Assembly (NCBI GenBank): GCA_045599585.1
Contig: JAZRWH010000003.1
Coordinates: 8,720-72,719, forward strand
Length of the DNA stretch: 64,000 nt
DNA from: RGIG464 sp045599585
Lineage (GTDB): Bacteria > Myxococcota_A > Bradymonadia > UBA4248
Direction: 5' to 3'
Positions 55,979 to 64,000 of this stretch are shown here, piece by piece. Under the pieces are notes generated by a model, which worked only from the letters and a program-made list of their open reading frames with translations, was not told where the DNA came from and did no database searches. The position numbers were made by a program, and so were the translations under genes. Each line of letters starts with the position of its first letter. The first letter of the stretch is position 1.

Positions 55979-57070
55979 ATGAAAAAACGATGGGTTTATC
56001 TGTTGGCGCTTACCATGAGTCTTGCGTTTGTCAGCTGTGATGATGATGACAACTCAAATCATGCCGGAAATCAAAATACGCAAGGCGGCAATGGCAATAC
56101 GCAAGGCGGTAATGGTAATACGCAAGGCGGCAATGGCAATACGCAAGGCGGCAATGGTAATATGCAAGGCGGCAATGGTAATACGCAAATTGAAACGCCG
56201 ATTTCTGCGGTCATCGACGAATGCAAACTCAATTGGTATATCGATAGTATGAAATTGGGGGATGCTTTTACGGCTTATGCGCAGATTCATGCCGATGGTG
56301 TGACGGGGCAAACAGGAACACACCAAGGTTTGAAAGTAGAATTCGGTTACATCGGCATTAATGATTTCTTGGCTGCAGGGTCAAGTGCAGGTGTTGATAC
56401 GATTCATTGGGTCGAGGCTTCGCGTAACTTAGATTACACAGGCGACGGTTCCGACGTAAAAGATGAATATATGACGACGGGTATTGTCCCGGAGGTTGCG
56501 GGGTTGTATGGCGTCGGTTACCGCGTTTCGACGGATGGCTCGAATTGGACGTTCTGTGGTGCAAACGGTATCATCTCGGATCTTTCGACGCTCGCGACAA
56601 ATGTTGGCTTTGTTAATGTTGAAGAGGGGTCGGGATCTTCGTCGGGCGGTACTGGCAACAACGTCAATATTACGTGGTGTCAGGTTACTTGGGCTACGGA
56701 TATCAAGTTGGGCGAAGTCTTTAATGCTTATGCGCAGGTTTATGCAGAAGGCGTAACAGGGGCTTCCAATTCGCATGAAGGCATTATGGGCGAAATAGGC
56801 TATGTCCCTGTTCAGGATTATCTCAACAACGGTGCTCAGCTCAAATTTGGTCCTGCCAAGCGTAACGTTAATTTTAATGGTGATGCCGTGGGCAGCAACG
56901 ACGAATATATGCCTGACAACGTTAAGCCTGAAAAAGCCGATGGTCATGCATTGGTCTTTCGTTTTTCGGGTGACGGCGGCAATAATTGGATCTACTGCGG
57001 CAAAAATGGCGTCATTTCGAGTTTAGAAAATGTGGGCAGTGAAGTGTGGCTCATGGGTGTGAGTAATTAA
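55979..57070 (+). CDS. lipoprotein with heptad Gly/Asn repeat and duplicated domain
   Basis: 363 residues with a lipoprotein signal (MKKRWVYLLALTMSLAF, lipobox FVSC, mature Cys 20). DDDDNSN is followed by five or six copies of NTQGGNG (21 bp each), probably a flexible stalk. Then come two copies of a domain of about 130 residues: first CKLNWYIDSMKLGDAFTAYAQ ... VEASRNLDYTGDGSDVKDEYM ... NWTFCGANGIIS, second CQVTWATDIKLGEVFNAYAQ ... PAKRNVNFNGDAVGSNDEYM ... NWIYCGKNGVIS. Each has two cysteines at matching positions, likely a disulfide. Surface-exposed; function unknown. AAAGGAG precedes the ATG. Confidence 0.8.
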   Translation: MKKRWVYLLALTMSLAFVSCDDDDNSNHAGNQNTQGGNGNTQGGNGNTQGGNGNTQGGNGNMQGGNGNTQIETPISAVIDECKLNWYIDSMKLGDAFTAYAQIHADGVTGQTGTHQGLKVEFGYIGINDFLAAGSSAGVDTIHWVEASRNLDYTGDGSDVKDEYMTTGIVPEVAGLYGVGYRVSTDGSNWTFCGANGIISDLSTLATNVGFVNVEEGSGSSSGGTGNNVNITWCQVTWATDIKLGEVFNAYAQVYAEGVTGASNSHEGIMGEIGYVPVQDYLNNGAQLKFGPAKRNVNFNGDAVGSNDEYMPDNVKPEKADGHALVFRFSGDGGNNWIYCGKNGVISSLENVGSEVWLMGVSN

Positions 57071-57134
57071 TTTTACAAGTTCTGGCTTGTCTATCTCACT
57101 ATGAGGTGGCCATTAAGGTTTTAGATTGTATTTA

Positions 57135-57157
57135 GGCGCGCTTTAGCGCGCCTTTTT
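57135..57157 (+). terminator. terminator of the duplicated-domain lipoprotein gene
   Basis: GGCGCGC-ttta-GCGCGCC followed by six T. Confidence 0.93.
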
Positions 57158-57267
57158 TGTGTCGATCAAACCTGGTAGAAGTCGATATTTAATGTACGCT
57201 GCTAGGGGGTATGTAGACGCCGCTGCACACGCCGAAGCCAAGGCGAATAGCCTTGAGCGAAGGCGTA

Positions 57268-57403
57268 GAGGGGGTAGCACCGTATCTTCGCAGCCAAAGG
57301 CAGCGCGTGAACGAATGCAATGGCTTTGTTTGCAAAGACGTGTCGCCGAAAAAGTGAACATGCCTTTGGCGAGAAGATAGGTGCTCAGGGGGAGACTTCC
57401 CCC
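57268..57403 (-). repeat. long hairpin repeat, copy 7
   Basis: On the minus strand: GGGGGA-AGTC-TCCCCC, TGAGCACC-TATCTTC ... GAAGATA-C-GGTGCTACCCCC. The outer stem is GAGCACC/GGTGCT, where other copies have GAGCGGC/GCCGCT or GAGCGTC/GTCGCT, i.e. compensatory changes. Inner arms GCCAAAGGCA and TGCCTTTGGC. The 420-bp gap 57071-57491 also contains an AAGGC/GCCTT hairpin near 57240. Confidence 0.88.
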
Positions 57404-57491
57404 ACACAAACCTTTAAAATGTGCACATGTTCGATCGGAGTAGTACAAAACCAGAGGGGGCGCATATTAGAATTTCATGGAGGATCAAAAT

Positions 57492-60400
57492 ATGAGCATG
57501 GAACGCGAAGCAGAAGTCCTTGGAATGCCTTCTCAGCAAGAGGCAGCGGTATTGCAGGCAAAACGCCTGGCTCAGGGACGCACTGCGATTACGCAATACG
57601 TGAAAAGACTTGAAAACAGCGCTCGGTTGCTGGAGGATGAGCCTGAAGTCTCAGAACTCTTTTGTGCACTCGCTGAACTTCGCGAAGGCATGATCGAGCA
57701 TGATCCCGAAGCTGCCCAAAAACTGTATGAAAAAGCGCTTGAAGCCTTCGATATGAGTCGTGGTGCGAACACAGGCCTCAGACGTGTAAAACGCGCAGAA
57801 GGGGATGATGAAGCCACAATCGCATCGATAGAACGCGAAATACCTGGTGCAGATCCGGTTCGTAAGGCCCAACTCAGACGCGAGCTCGTACGCACGAATC
57901 TTTACTGTGCTAAGGATCCCGAGATGGCCATTGCACAGCTCGAGCTCATTGCTGAGGAAGAAGAGGACGATGAAGAAGAACGTCCCTTTGATGAAGAGCT
58001 GTTTTATCTGTGGGAAGATGCGCTTTTGGCGACGAGCGCTTGGGAGCGTTATGAAAAGCTTTTGCGTGATGCGCTTTCGGAACAAACCGAAATCGGCGAC
58101 ATGACGCATTACCTTTTGACGCGTTTATGGATTCTATATCGATGCATTTTGCCTGATGAGGATCAGGCTGATGTATTGTGGGAAACGCTTTCGGCGCATG
58201 ACTATTTGGATGATGAACTCGTCGATTACGGCATTACGCGTGCAGAACGTTTGGATTCTCGCGAAGATCTTGTCAATATTTTGCAACAGGCTTTAGATCG
58301 CGAGGATTTTGAATCGCCTTACGAGCCTTTTTATCGTTTGCTTCTCGTCGATATTGCGCATTACGAATGCGGTGATACAGACTTAGCTCTAAAAATATTG
58401 CACGACGGTATTGCGAAATATCCGCAGAATCTAGCGCTTTTACACAAAAATCTTTGTATTTGTCTCGAACTCGGTGATTGTAGCAAGCTTCTTGAAGCGT
58501 TGTCACCTTTGAGCTTGGCACTTCAAAGTCCGCAGCTCAAAGCTGAAAAATTATGTGAAATTGCACGAATTTTTAGAGATGAACTCGATAGTGCAAGTGA
58601 TGCCCGAGACGTTTATGTCGAAGCCAACCGCACTTGTCCGTCGTACGAACCTGCCATTGAGGCGTTGAGCGAGTTCTATATTGAAGACGGAAATTGGCCG
58701 AAGCTTGCTGAAATGCTCGAGGAAGAGCTGAACTATGCGACGATTCACAATGATGCCAATTATACGACCGAAGTTTATACCGAAAAACATGCTCGACTCG
58801 CTTGGATTTATGAAGCGCGTCTGAACTTGTGTTTTAAAGCTTTCAGTCATTATCAGGCGATTTTACACTATCGTCCGGACGATTTGGCTGCCCTCAAGGG
58901 GGCCGCGCGCATGACGCACACGATCGGCAATTGGGCAGATTTGCTTAAGCTTTATGCGGCTGCTGAGGGCGTGACGCTCGATCCAACAGAACACGTTTTT
59001 TTGCTCGAACAGATTGCCGAAATTACCGAAAAGCACCTTAAAGATCTGAAGTTGGCCTGTATGTCGCTTGAGGCGATTCGACAGATCGATGCCCATCGTC
59101 AAAACACCAACGCTTCGTTGGCTCGACTCTACATTCAACTTGAAATGTGGGAAAAGCTCATCAACCTTAATGATGAAGAGTGCACGTATTCGAAGAATTC
59201 TGAGTACAAAGCTTCTTTGCTTTACAACAACGGTGAGCTTTCAGAGATCAAGCTTCAACTCATTCCACAGGCGATTCAGTATTATGAAAAGGCGCGTGCG
59301 GCATGGCCTCAGTCTCGTCAGGCGTACGCTGCACTTGGCAGGCTATATCGAAAACAACATGATCACGAAAAGCTCGTCGAATTGTGGCGTGCTTATGCAG
59401 AACTTTGTCAGGATCCGGTGCAGAAGTGCAGTACGCTGCATAAAATCGCCCATTTGTTGGAAGGACCGCTCGACAGCGTTGAAGATGCCGTCGAAGTCTA
59501 TGAGAACTGCATTAAAGTCAATCCTGCTGATGCACTTGCGCGCAAATTCCTCCTCGAAACGTACCAAAAAGCAGGTAAGTGGCAGGATGTTTTGCGTATT
59601 CTGAACCTTGAACTCGAAGCTGGTGGAACGTTTTCACAGCCTTGGCTTACGCATTTTTGGAAAGCCCGCATTCATCGCTACAGACTTGCAGAAAACGATA
59701 TCGCGCTCGAAGAGTATGGCAAAGCATTGGATGGCAACATCGAAGATACGGCGCTCATGCGCCTGTGGGTCGACTTCGCACTTAAACTCGACAAGCTCGA
59801 TGAGGCGATTCAAAAACTCGAATCGATGTGCGACATCGTTAAAACGACGGATGCAAAACGTGAGATTATGCGTGTTTTGGCCGATCTGCGCATGCGTCGT
59901 GATCACGATCCTCAAAAGATTGCCGACCTGATCTTCGAACCGCCTGCAGTGGATTCGGACGAAGAAGGTAGTGCTGAAACGATTGTCGTGACGGCTGATG
60001 ATGCTTCGCGTTTAAGTGAGCTCTCGAAGACCATGATTCACGCTTGTAGAATGGATTGGATTCCCAGACTTCGTATGGATTTTGAAGAACCTTCTCCCAA
60101 ATCTATCCATCACCACGCGTTGAATGCGTCTGTCATCATGAATATCCCAGACGAAATTCGTCCCGAAACGCTCGATGTTCTAAACAATATCGAGAATTCC
60201 GAGACAGCGCTATCGCTTTACGCCAAACTCTCACCGGCTAAACGTCCAAACTTTATGCAAATTCGCCAGGATATCTTGGCGCTTCCTTCGCTTGAAGCTC
60301 AAGAAATGCGTCGTTGGTGCGTCATTTCACGTCTGCTCAACGGCGATCTCTCGGATCCAACGGATCAGTTATTGCCCGATGCCAAAGACGATGAACTTTC

Positions 60401-62633
60401 GTATCGCCCAGACCTCGAACTTTTGGCGGCTTACTACTACGAGATCGCCGAAGCGCGTGAAAGCAAGTGGCAAAAATTGCTCGCGGTTTACGAGATTCAG
60501 GAAGCCAGCTCGCGCAATGAAGAAGAGCATATTTCGATTGTCCTTCAGCGAGCGTACATCCTCAAAGCGAAACTTCGTCGTTATCAAGAAGCACTCGATT
60601 GCTTGCGAGAAGCGTGTCAGCGTTGTTCTATCGACAATCCCAAGCGCGAAATGCTCTATGATCAGCTTTATAAAGAAGGGGATTGGGATTTCCTCGTCGA
60701 TCAGGTTCGCAAACATCTGTCGCAAGCGAGTGATGACAACGTCAAGTGTTCTGCCTTGTGGCGTCGTCTAGCCAATATCTTTACGGCAGGCAAAACGAAT
60801 TTGAACGAAGCGTTGGTTTGTCTTGATCAATCGTATCATGCCGCGCCGGGTGACGGTTCGATCCTCGTCGAAATTTCACGCATTGCTGCAAAGATCAACG
60901 AGTATGAAATTGCTCGCCGGGCACTCGACGATTATATTGAGCGCCACGATCCGCCCCTCGAAGCACAACTTGCGCTTGAACCCGAACTGCTTGAGCTTCA
61001 CTTCTATCAGCCTGGCGGCGATCCCGGTCGCATGCTCGCTTATTTTGATGCGCTTTCTCGCAATACAGCGCAGTCACGCGATACGCAGATCATTTTGGCC
61101 AAAGCACACGCACGTGCTGGCGATCCCCAGGTCGCAGCTTCGATTCTGCTCAACATCGTCGATGCGTCAATTCTCGAAGAAGATCTCCCGCTCTGGATCA
61201 TCCTCGCAGATCTTTATATCGATCGACTCGATGATGCTTCGACTGGCGAAAAGCTTTTATGGAAACTCTTTAGCGTTTATCCCGAGGCGGATGGCGTATT
61301 TGAACGCATTAATGCACTCTATACGCGCAATGCCGAGCGACTTATGCTCGTTGAAAATCTCAAGCGTACGGTTGATGAAAGCTCCGTTATCTCGTCACAA
61401 CCTTTGCTTGTTTGCAAGTATCTCAGCTTTGCTGCCAAGATTCTTAGCAAAGAATTGAGACGTTGGGATGAGGCCGAGATTCTTTATTCTCGTGCGATCA
61501 ATGCTTCCGAAAGAGCAAAAGGCAATGTCAATGGCGATTCCGTCAATGATCTCGTCAAAGATTACGCACTCGTTCGCTGTAATGTGCCGGGACAGTCCAA
61601 AAATGCATATGACGCTTTTTGCGATATCCTCGTTCGCGACCCGTTCCAGGTCGAAATCTATCGTGCTGCCCTTGAGATCTGTCGTCGTAATGATTGCCAT
61701 GACCGCATTCGTATTCTTTCGCAGATGGCCAAGGTCTTTGTGCCCGGTGCAGATCTTCCGCTCGCGCCAGCGAACGTCCGTCCGCCGCGCATTAACCCTA
61801 ATCGCAAGTTCAACGAACAAAAACTTGCTGAATGCCTCCTTCCGCCTGATCTACGAGAAGTGCGCGATGTGCTTCACGAGGCTATGCCCCTCCTCGTTCG
61901 TCGCTTCAAAGATCTGGTGCCCAAACCTTCTCTTTTGGGATCTAAATCGCTTAAACACCAGGAATTCAACGATTTCATTGCGTTTACATCCAATACGCTT
62001 GCACTCTCTGGAGCCCACGGTTACGTGAGTAACGAACCCGATCGCGTTCCCAAAGTCTACGATAGCGATTTCTGGTTCTCGCTCGAAACTCTCGATGAAA
62101 TGCCTAGCGAGGCTCAACGTCATTGGGCTGGATATATTGGAGGACTCATTTGGAGCAATATCAATCAGATCCTTTCTTTCCAACCCGAACAGGTCTGGTA
62201 CACGCTTGATGGTATCTATTATGTTGCGCGCGGCAAAAGTCTGGCTGAGCGCAATGCCTACACGCTCGAAGCAGCAGATCAAGTCAAATTCGGCCTTTCT
62301 CGCAGTCGTCATCAGGCTGTGGCCCAGCTCATCGACGAAAAGGATGGCTTGCGCGAACGCATGACGCTTGAATCTGCTTCTGGTTGGAACAATGCCCTTT
62401 ATGCTGCGGCCGACCGCGCTGCGCTGCTCTTCTCGGGTTCACTCGAAACAAGTATTCCCGCGTTGCTCGCTGCCGATGGTTGGAGTCCATCCAAAGCATC
62501 CCCTGAGTACCTCGCTGGGCTTTACAAACAACTTCGACGCATTCCTGAACTCATCAAATTTGCTCTCAGTGACGATTATCTGAACCTCCGTGAAACGGCT
62601 GGCTTTGGTGTGCCGTCCCACTTTACGACCTAA
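57492..62633 (+). CDS. 1713-residue TPR-repeat protein, function unknown
   Basis: The frame opens at ATG 57477, but GGAGG at 57479-57483 lies eight bases before ATG 57492 (MSMEREAEVLGM), which I prefer. The protein is almost entirely helical, with TPR-like units in the pattern A-x-x-x-Y/L-E-x-A (LYEKALEAFDMSRG, SLEAIRQIDAHRQNTNA, AIQYYEKARAAWPQSRQAY, AVEVYENCIKVNPADALA, and others) up to about residue 1450. The last 250 residues differ: a Pro-rich segment (NVRPPRINPNRKF), then WYTLDGIYYVARGKSLAERN and ADRAALLFSGSLETSIPALL, a conserved-looking domain I cannot name. No signal peptide or membrane helix. Probably a large cytoplasmic scaffold or regulatory protein. It is followed by hairpins with a T-run. 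Confidence 0.78.
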   Translation: MSMEREAEVLGMPSQQEAAVLQAKRLAQGRTAITQYVKRLENSARLLEDEPEVSELFCALAELREGMIEHDPEAAQKLYEKALEAFDMSRGANTGLRRVKRAEGDDEATIASIEREIPGADPVRKAQLRRELVRTNLYCAKDPEMAIAQLELIAEEEEDDEEERPFDEELFYLWEDALLATSAWERYEKLLRDALSEQTEIGDMTHYLLTRLWILYRCILPDEDQADVLWETLSAHDYLDDELVDYGITRAERLDSREDLVNILQQALDREDFESPYEPFYRLLLVDIAHYECGDTDLALKILHDGIAKYPQNLALLHKNLCICLELGDCSKLLEALSPLSLALQSPQLKAEKLCEIARIFRDELDSASDARDVYVEANRTCPSYEPAIEALSEFYIEDGNWPKLAEMLEEELNYATIHNDANYTTEVYTEKHARLAWIYEARLNLCFKAFSHYQAILHYRPDDLAALKGAARMTHTIGNWADLLKLYAAAEGVTLDPTEHVFLLEQIAEITEKHLKDLKLACMSLEAIRQIDAHRQNTNASLARLYIQLEMWEKLINLNDEECTYSKNSEYKASLLYNNGELSEIKLQLIPQAIQYYEKARAAWPQSRQAYAALGRLYRKQHDHEKLVELWRAYAELCQDPVQKCSTLHKIAHLLEGPLDSVEDAVEVYENCIKVNPADALARKFLLETYQKAGKWQDVLRILNLELEAGGTFSQPWLTHFWKARIHRYRLAENDIALEEYGKALDGNIEDTALMRLWVDFALKLDKLDEAIQKLESMCDIVKTTDAKREIMRVLADLRMRRDHDPQKIADLIFEPPAVDSDEEGSAETIVVTADDASRLSELSKTMIHACRMDWIPRLRMDFEEPSPKSIHHHALNASVIMNIPDEIRPETLDVLNNIENSETALSLYAKLSPAKRPNFMQIRQDILALPSLEAQEMRRWCVISRLLNGDLSDPTDQLLPDAKDDELSYRPDLELLAAYYYEIAEARESKWQKLLAVYEIQEASSRNEEEHISIVLQRAYILKAKLRRYQEALDCLREACQRCSIDNPKREMLYDQLYKEGDWDFLVDQVRKHLSQASDDNVKCSALWRRLANIFTAGKTNLNEALVCLDQSYHAAPGDGSILVEISRIAAKINEYEIARRALDDYIERHDPPLEAQLALEPELLELHFYQPGGDPGRMLAYFDALSRNTAQSRDTQIILAKAHARAGDPQVAASILLNIVDASILEEDLPLWIILADLYIDRLDDASTGEKLLWKLFSVYPEADGVFERINALYTRNAERLMLVENLKRTVDESSVISSQPLLVCKYLSFAAKILSKELRRWDEAEILYSRAINASERAKGNVNGDSVNDLVKDYALVRCNVPGQSKNAYDAFCDILVRDPFQVEIYRAALEICRRNDCHDRIRILSQMAKVFVPGADLPLAPANVRPPRINPNRKFNEQKLAECLLPPDLREVRDVLHEAMPLLVRRFKDLVPKPSLLGSKSLKHQEFNDFIAFTSNTLALSGAHGYVSNEPDRVPKVYDSDFWFSLETLDEMPSEAQRHWAGYIGGLIWSNINQILSFQPEQVWYTLDGIYYVARGKSLAERNAYTLEAADQVKFGLSRSRHQAVAQLIDEKDGLRERMTLESASGWNNALYAAADRAALLFSGSLETSIPALLAADGWSPSKASPEYLAGLYKQLRRIPELIKFALSDDYLNLRETAGFGVPSHFTT

Positions 62634-62647
62634 GGGCTTCTTCGTTT

Positions 62648-62805
62648 AGCCTATTCGCCTCGGCGATGAATGCATTATCCATTGCTTCTATGGAGGATGG
62701 ATGGGCGTAAGTCTTAGAGGCGAATACGGCTTCACAGCCGGCCTATTGCCTATGGCAATACGGCTCGGCCGCCTGGCTATGCTGCGCATACGCCAGGCGT
62801 TTTTG
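62648..62805 (+). repeat. array of three short bulged-C hairpins, the last a terminator
   Basis: 62648-62731: AGCC-TATTCGCCTC ... GAGGCGAATA-C-GGCT. 62737-62769: GGCC-TATTGCC-tat-GGCAATA-C-GGC. 62770-62799: CGCCTGGC-TATG ... CATA-C-GCCAGGCG with eight outer pairs, then TTTTT. The array starts 14 bp after the stop of the 1713-residue TPR gene. Confidence 0.85.
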
Positions 62806-62863
62806 TTTATGAATTGTGACAGCTTATAAATTGGAAAGTATCAGTATCTTATTTTCTTCACGA

Positions 62864-63010
62864 CTATCCCACGAAATTTTCTTAAAATACTCGGAATACT
62901 TCACTGCAGCTTCGATTATATCGAGATATAATCGTTTTTATATGAAAGAGACTTACAATTACTATTAAATCGCACGCGTAGCGAAGCAGAAGGCAAGCAG
63001 CGGGCGCTCC
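62864..63010 (+). repeat. 147-bp dispersed repeat, copy B
   Basis: CTATCCCACGAAATTTTC, AAATACTCGGAA, a TATCGAGATATAATCGTTT segment, ATGAAA, AATCGCACGC and GAAGGCAAGCAGCGGGCGC occur in the same order and spacing as in copy A (13968-14114, minus strand). Roughly three quarters of positions agree by eye. Confidence 0.75.
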
Positions 63011-63121
63011 AAGCGAGCGGAAGCGCATGTTGAAGAAGAATTTTTCAAACAAAAAAGCGCTCCTTGGATTAACAATAACTCTTTGCTTAATCTTCCTAAT
63101 AAATCTCGGGACTATATAACT

Positions 63122-63442
63122 TTGAGCACTAGTTTTTCACGCATTCCGGATTCTGAGTACAAAAGGTCTTTAAAAGATCACATTCTTTTACAAAAGGCTT
63201 GCATTTGGCTTCGTATTCAAGGTGAAAACATCAAGTGTCAAATACAAAACATGATTTGATTGTATAATAAGACATCAAAATCGAAAGGTTGGTCATATTG
63301 CGATAAATATGGTGATTTTAATATAGAAGTCTTTGCTTCTATCAAAGAAATTTTGTATTTTGGAAACGAAAACGCGAAGCGTATCTTAGCTGAGCGTTAC
63401 AAGCCTTTGTTGGACATTGTAATAAGGGAATGGTCGCCATGA
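63122..63442 (+). pseudogene. small gene with in-frame TGA, or two short ORFs
   Basis: From TTG 63122 the frame reads MSTSFSRIPDSEYKRS, continues to CQIQNMI, meets TGA at 63257-63259, then continues as LYNKTSKSKGWSYCDKYGD to a stop at 63442. Both sides look protein-like and hydrophilic, so I read it as one 106-codon gene with a nonsense mutation; a TTG at 63260 gives the second part its own possible start. Its end overlaps the next small gene by 13 bp (or 4 bp from ATG 63439). Confidence 0.4.
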
Positions 63443-63744
63443 GCACATGCACACCTGGATTTGATTACACAGACGTAAGACCAGAAGACATTGAATTAAA
63501 ACGTTGGATTGATGAAAACATTCCAAAAGCCGGTTACGGAGCAAGTTCTCGTCAAATGGCACGAACGCAGTCTCAATGGGACGCTTATGTCAAAATGTTA
63601 AAAGAGCATCTTTTGAAATTCAAAGCAGAAGCTTCATGCGAGGATGAGATTATATATGGAGCTTTCCATGAGTCGCATCGTCTTTGTGAATTTGATGATA
63701 ATGGAAACCTTATTCCTGAGTGGCGCCCAAAAGTCCTAAATTAA
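63439..63744 (+). CDS. small hypothetical protein
   Basis: 101 residues from ATG 63439 (MSTCTPGFDYTDVRPEDIELK); ATG 63430 in the same frame is also possible, AAGGGAATGG upstream suits either. Soluble, mixed charge, with a helical central part (RTQSQWDAYVKMLKEHLLKF). No family recognised. It overlaps the end of the preceding interrupted frame, suggesting a two-gene unit such as an accessory or toxin/antitoxin-like pair, but nothing in the sequence proves that. A terminator-like hairpin follows. Confidence 0.55.
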   Translation: MSTCTPGFDYTDVRPEDIELKRWIDENIPKAGYGASSRQMARTQSQWDAYVKMLKEHLLKFKAEASCEDEIIYGAFHESHRLCEFDDNGNLIPEWRPKVLN

Positions 63745-63752
63745 TCAAACAA

Positions 63753-63779
63753 AAGCCTCGCAACCAAGCGAGCTTTTTT
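63753..63779 (+). terminator. terminator-like hairpin
   Basis: AGC-CTCGC-aaccaa-GCGAG-CT followed by six T, just after the small hypothetical gene. The remaining 220 bp to the window end show no gene I can support. Confidence 0.7.
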
Positions 63780-64000
63780 CTTGTACGAAGCTTGAACAAA
63801 TAAAGGCTGTCTTTTTTATTTTCTATAACCGACATACTAAAGCAAATCACCTTCTTAACGGCTAGCGTCCAAAAAAGTTCGCAAAAACTCGGAATCCCGA
63901 TTTAACGAACACTATACGCGATCTCTGGGTAGAGAACATGCATTAATGTAAGCACGCCCCTTCTGAGACCATTCTTCAATATAATCGATGATGTACGAAG

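Noticed and set aside
8925..62805. Integron attC sites as an explanation for the hairpins
   Set aside because: The folded layout with an unpaired base is similar in spirit, but the attC core sequences are missing, hairpins are not next to cassettes and no integron integrase is present.
1..64000. tRNA or ribosomal RNA genes, insertion sequences, prophage genes
   Set aside because: No tRNA-like T-arm signature, rRNA segment, transposase or phage structural protein was seen in any intergenic region or frame.

Overview
The window looks like a chromosomal segment of an anaerobic (hydE), Gram-negative bacterium of the Myxococcota/'deltaproteobacterial' type. Supporting this are a short RdgC-like protein of the form I associate with myxobacteria, with its usual small partner gene, cysteine-rich lipoproteins, a beta-barrel outer-membrane protein, large TPR proteins, and starts that include GTG and TTG. 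The taxon is an inference; no 16S or other marker is present.

Layout. 1-3645: rdgC-like gene and partner, then uppP overlapping a TrmA/RumA-family protein that has lost its catalytic residues. 3797-5354: hydE and a YbjN-like gene with an apparent frameshift. 6087-10814: a giant cysteine-rich lipoprotein and a membrane protein of unknown function. 10956-13537: DUF2058 gene and argS. 13538-22440: an accessory island with a partial BREX phage-defence locus (truncated brxA, intact brxC, pglX split into two ORFs; no brxB, pglZ or brxL), bordered by clusters of hairpin repeats. 22439-27277: a 1612-residue protein ending in an alpha/beta-hydrolase-like domain. 27942-36161: preT-preA and, a little further on, codA (cytosine to uracil to dihydrouracil), with a small repeat protein, a DNA glycosylase, purU and two secreted cysteine-containing proteins in between. 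36233-41075: lipoprotein, outer-membrane barrel, mfd. 41076-42877: gene-poor decayed stretch. 42881-45426: UDG-like protein, patatin, RNase P RNA. 45918-50667: gyrA, VanW-family gene, rpe. 51072-62633: TPR protein, acyl-CoA ligase, duplicated-domain lipoprotein, 1718-residue TPR protein. 62634-64000: hairpins, a dispersed repeat and small ORFs.

The most striking feature is not a gene. At least 25 intergenic hairpins, in a long and a short form, share one architecture: an outer stem, then C-TA on the left arm facing TA-C-G on the right, so that a single C is bulged at a fixed place, above which sits an inner stem whose sequence is different at every locus but always self-complementary. Outer stems show compensatory changes between copies. 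Seven long copies carry an additional G5A/TC5 hairpin on one side and CTACCCC on the other. Some short copies are followed by T-runs and probably end transcription. No gene in the window is an obvious mobiliser. A second, unrelated 147-bp dispersed repeat occurs twice (13968-14114 and 62864-63010), each time next to these hairpins.
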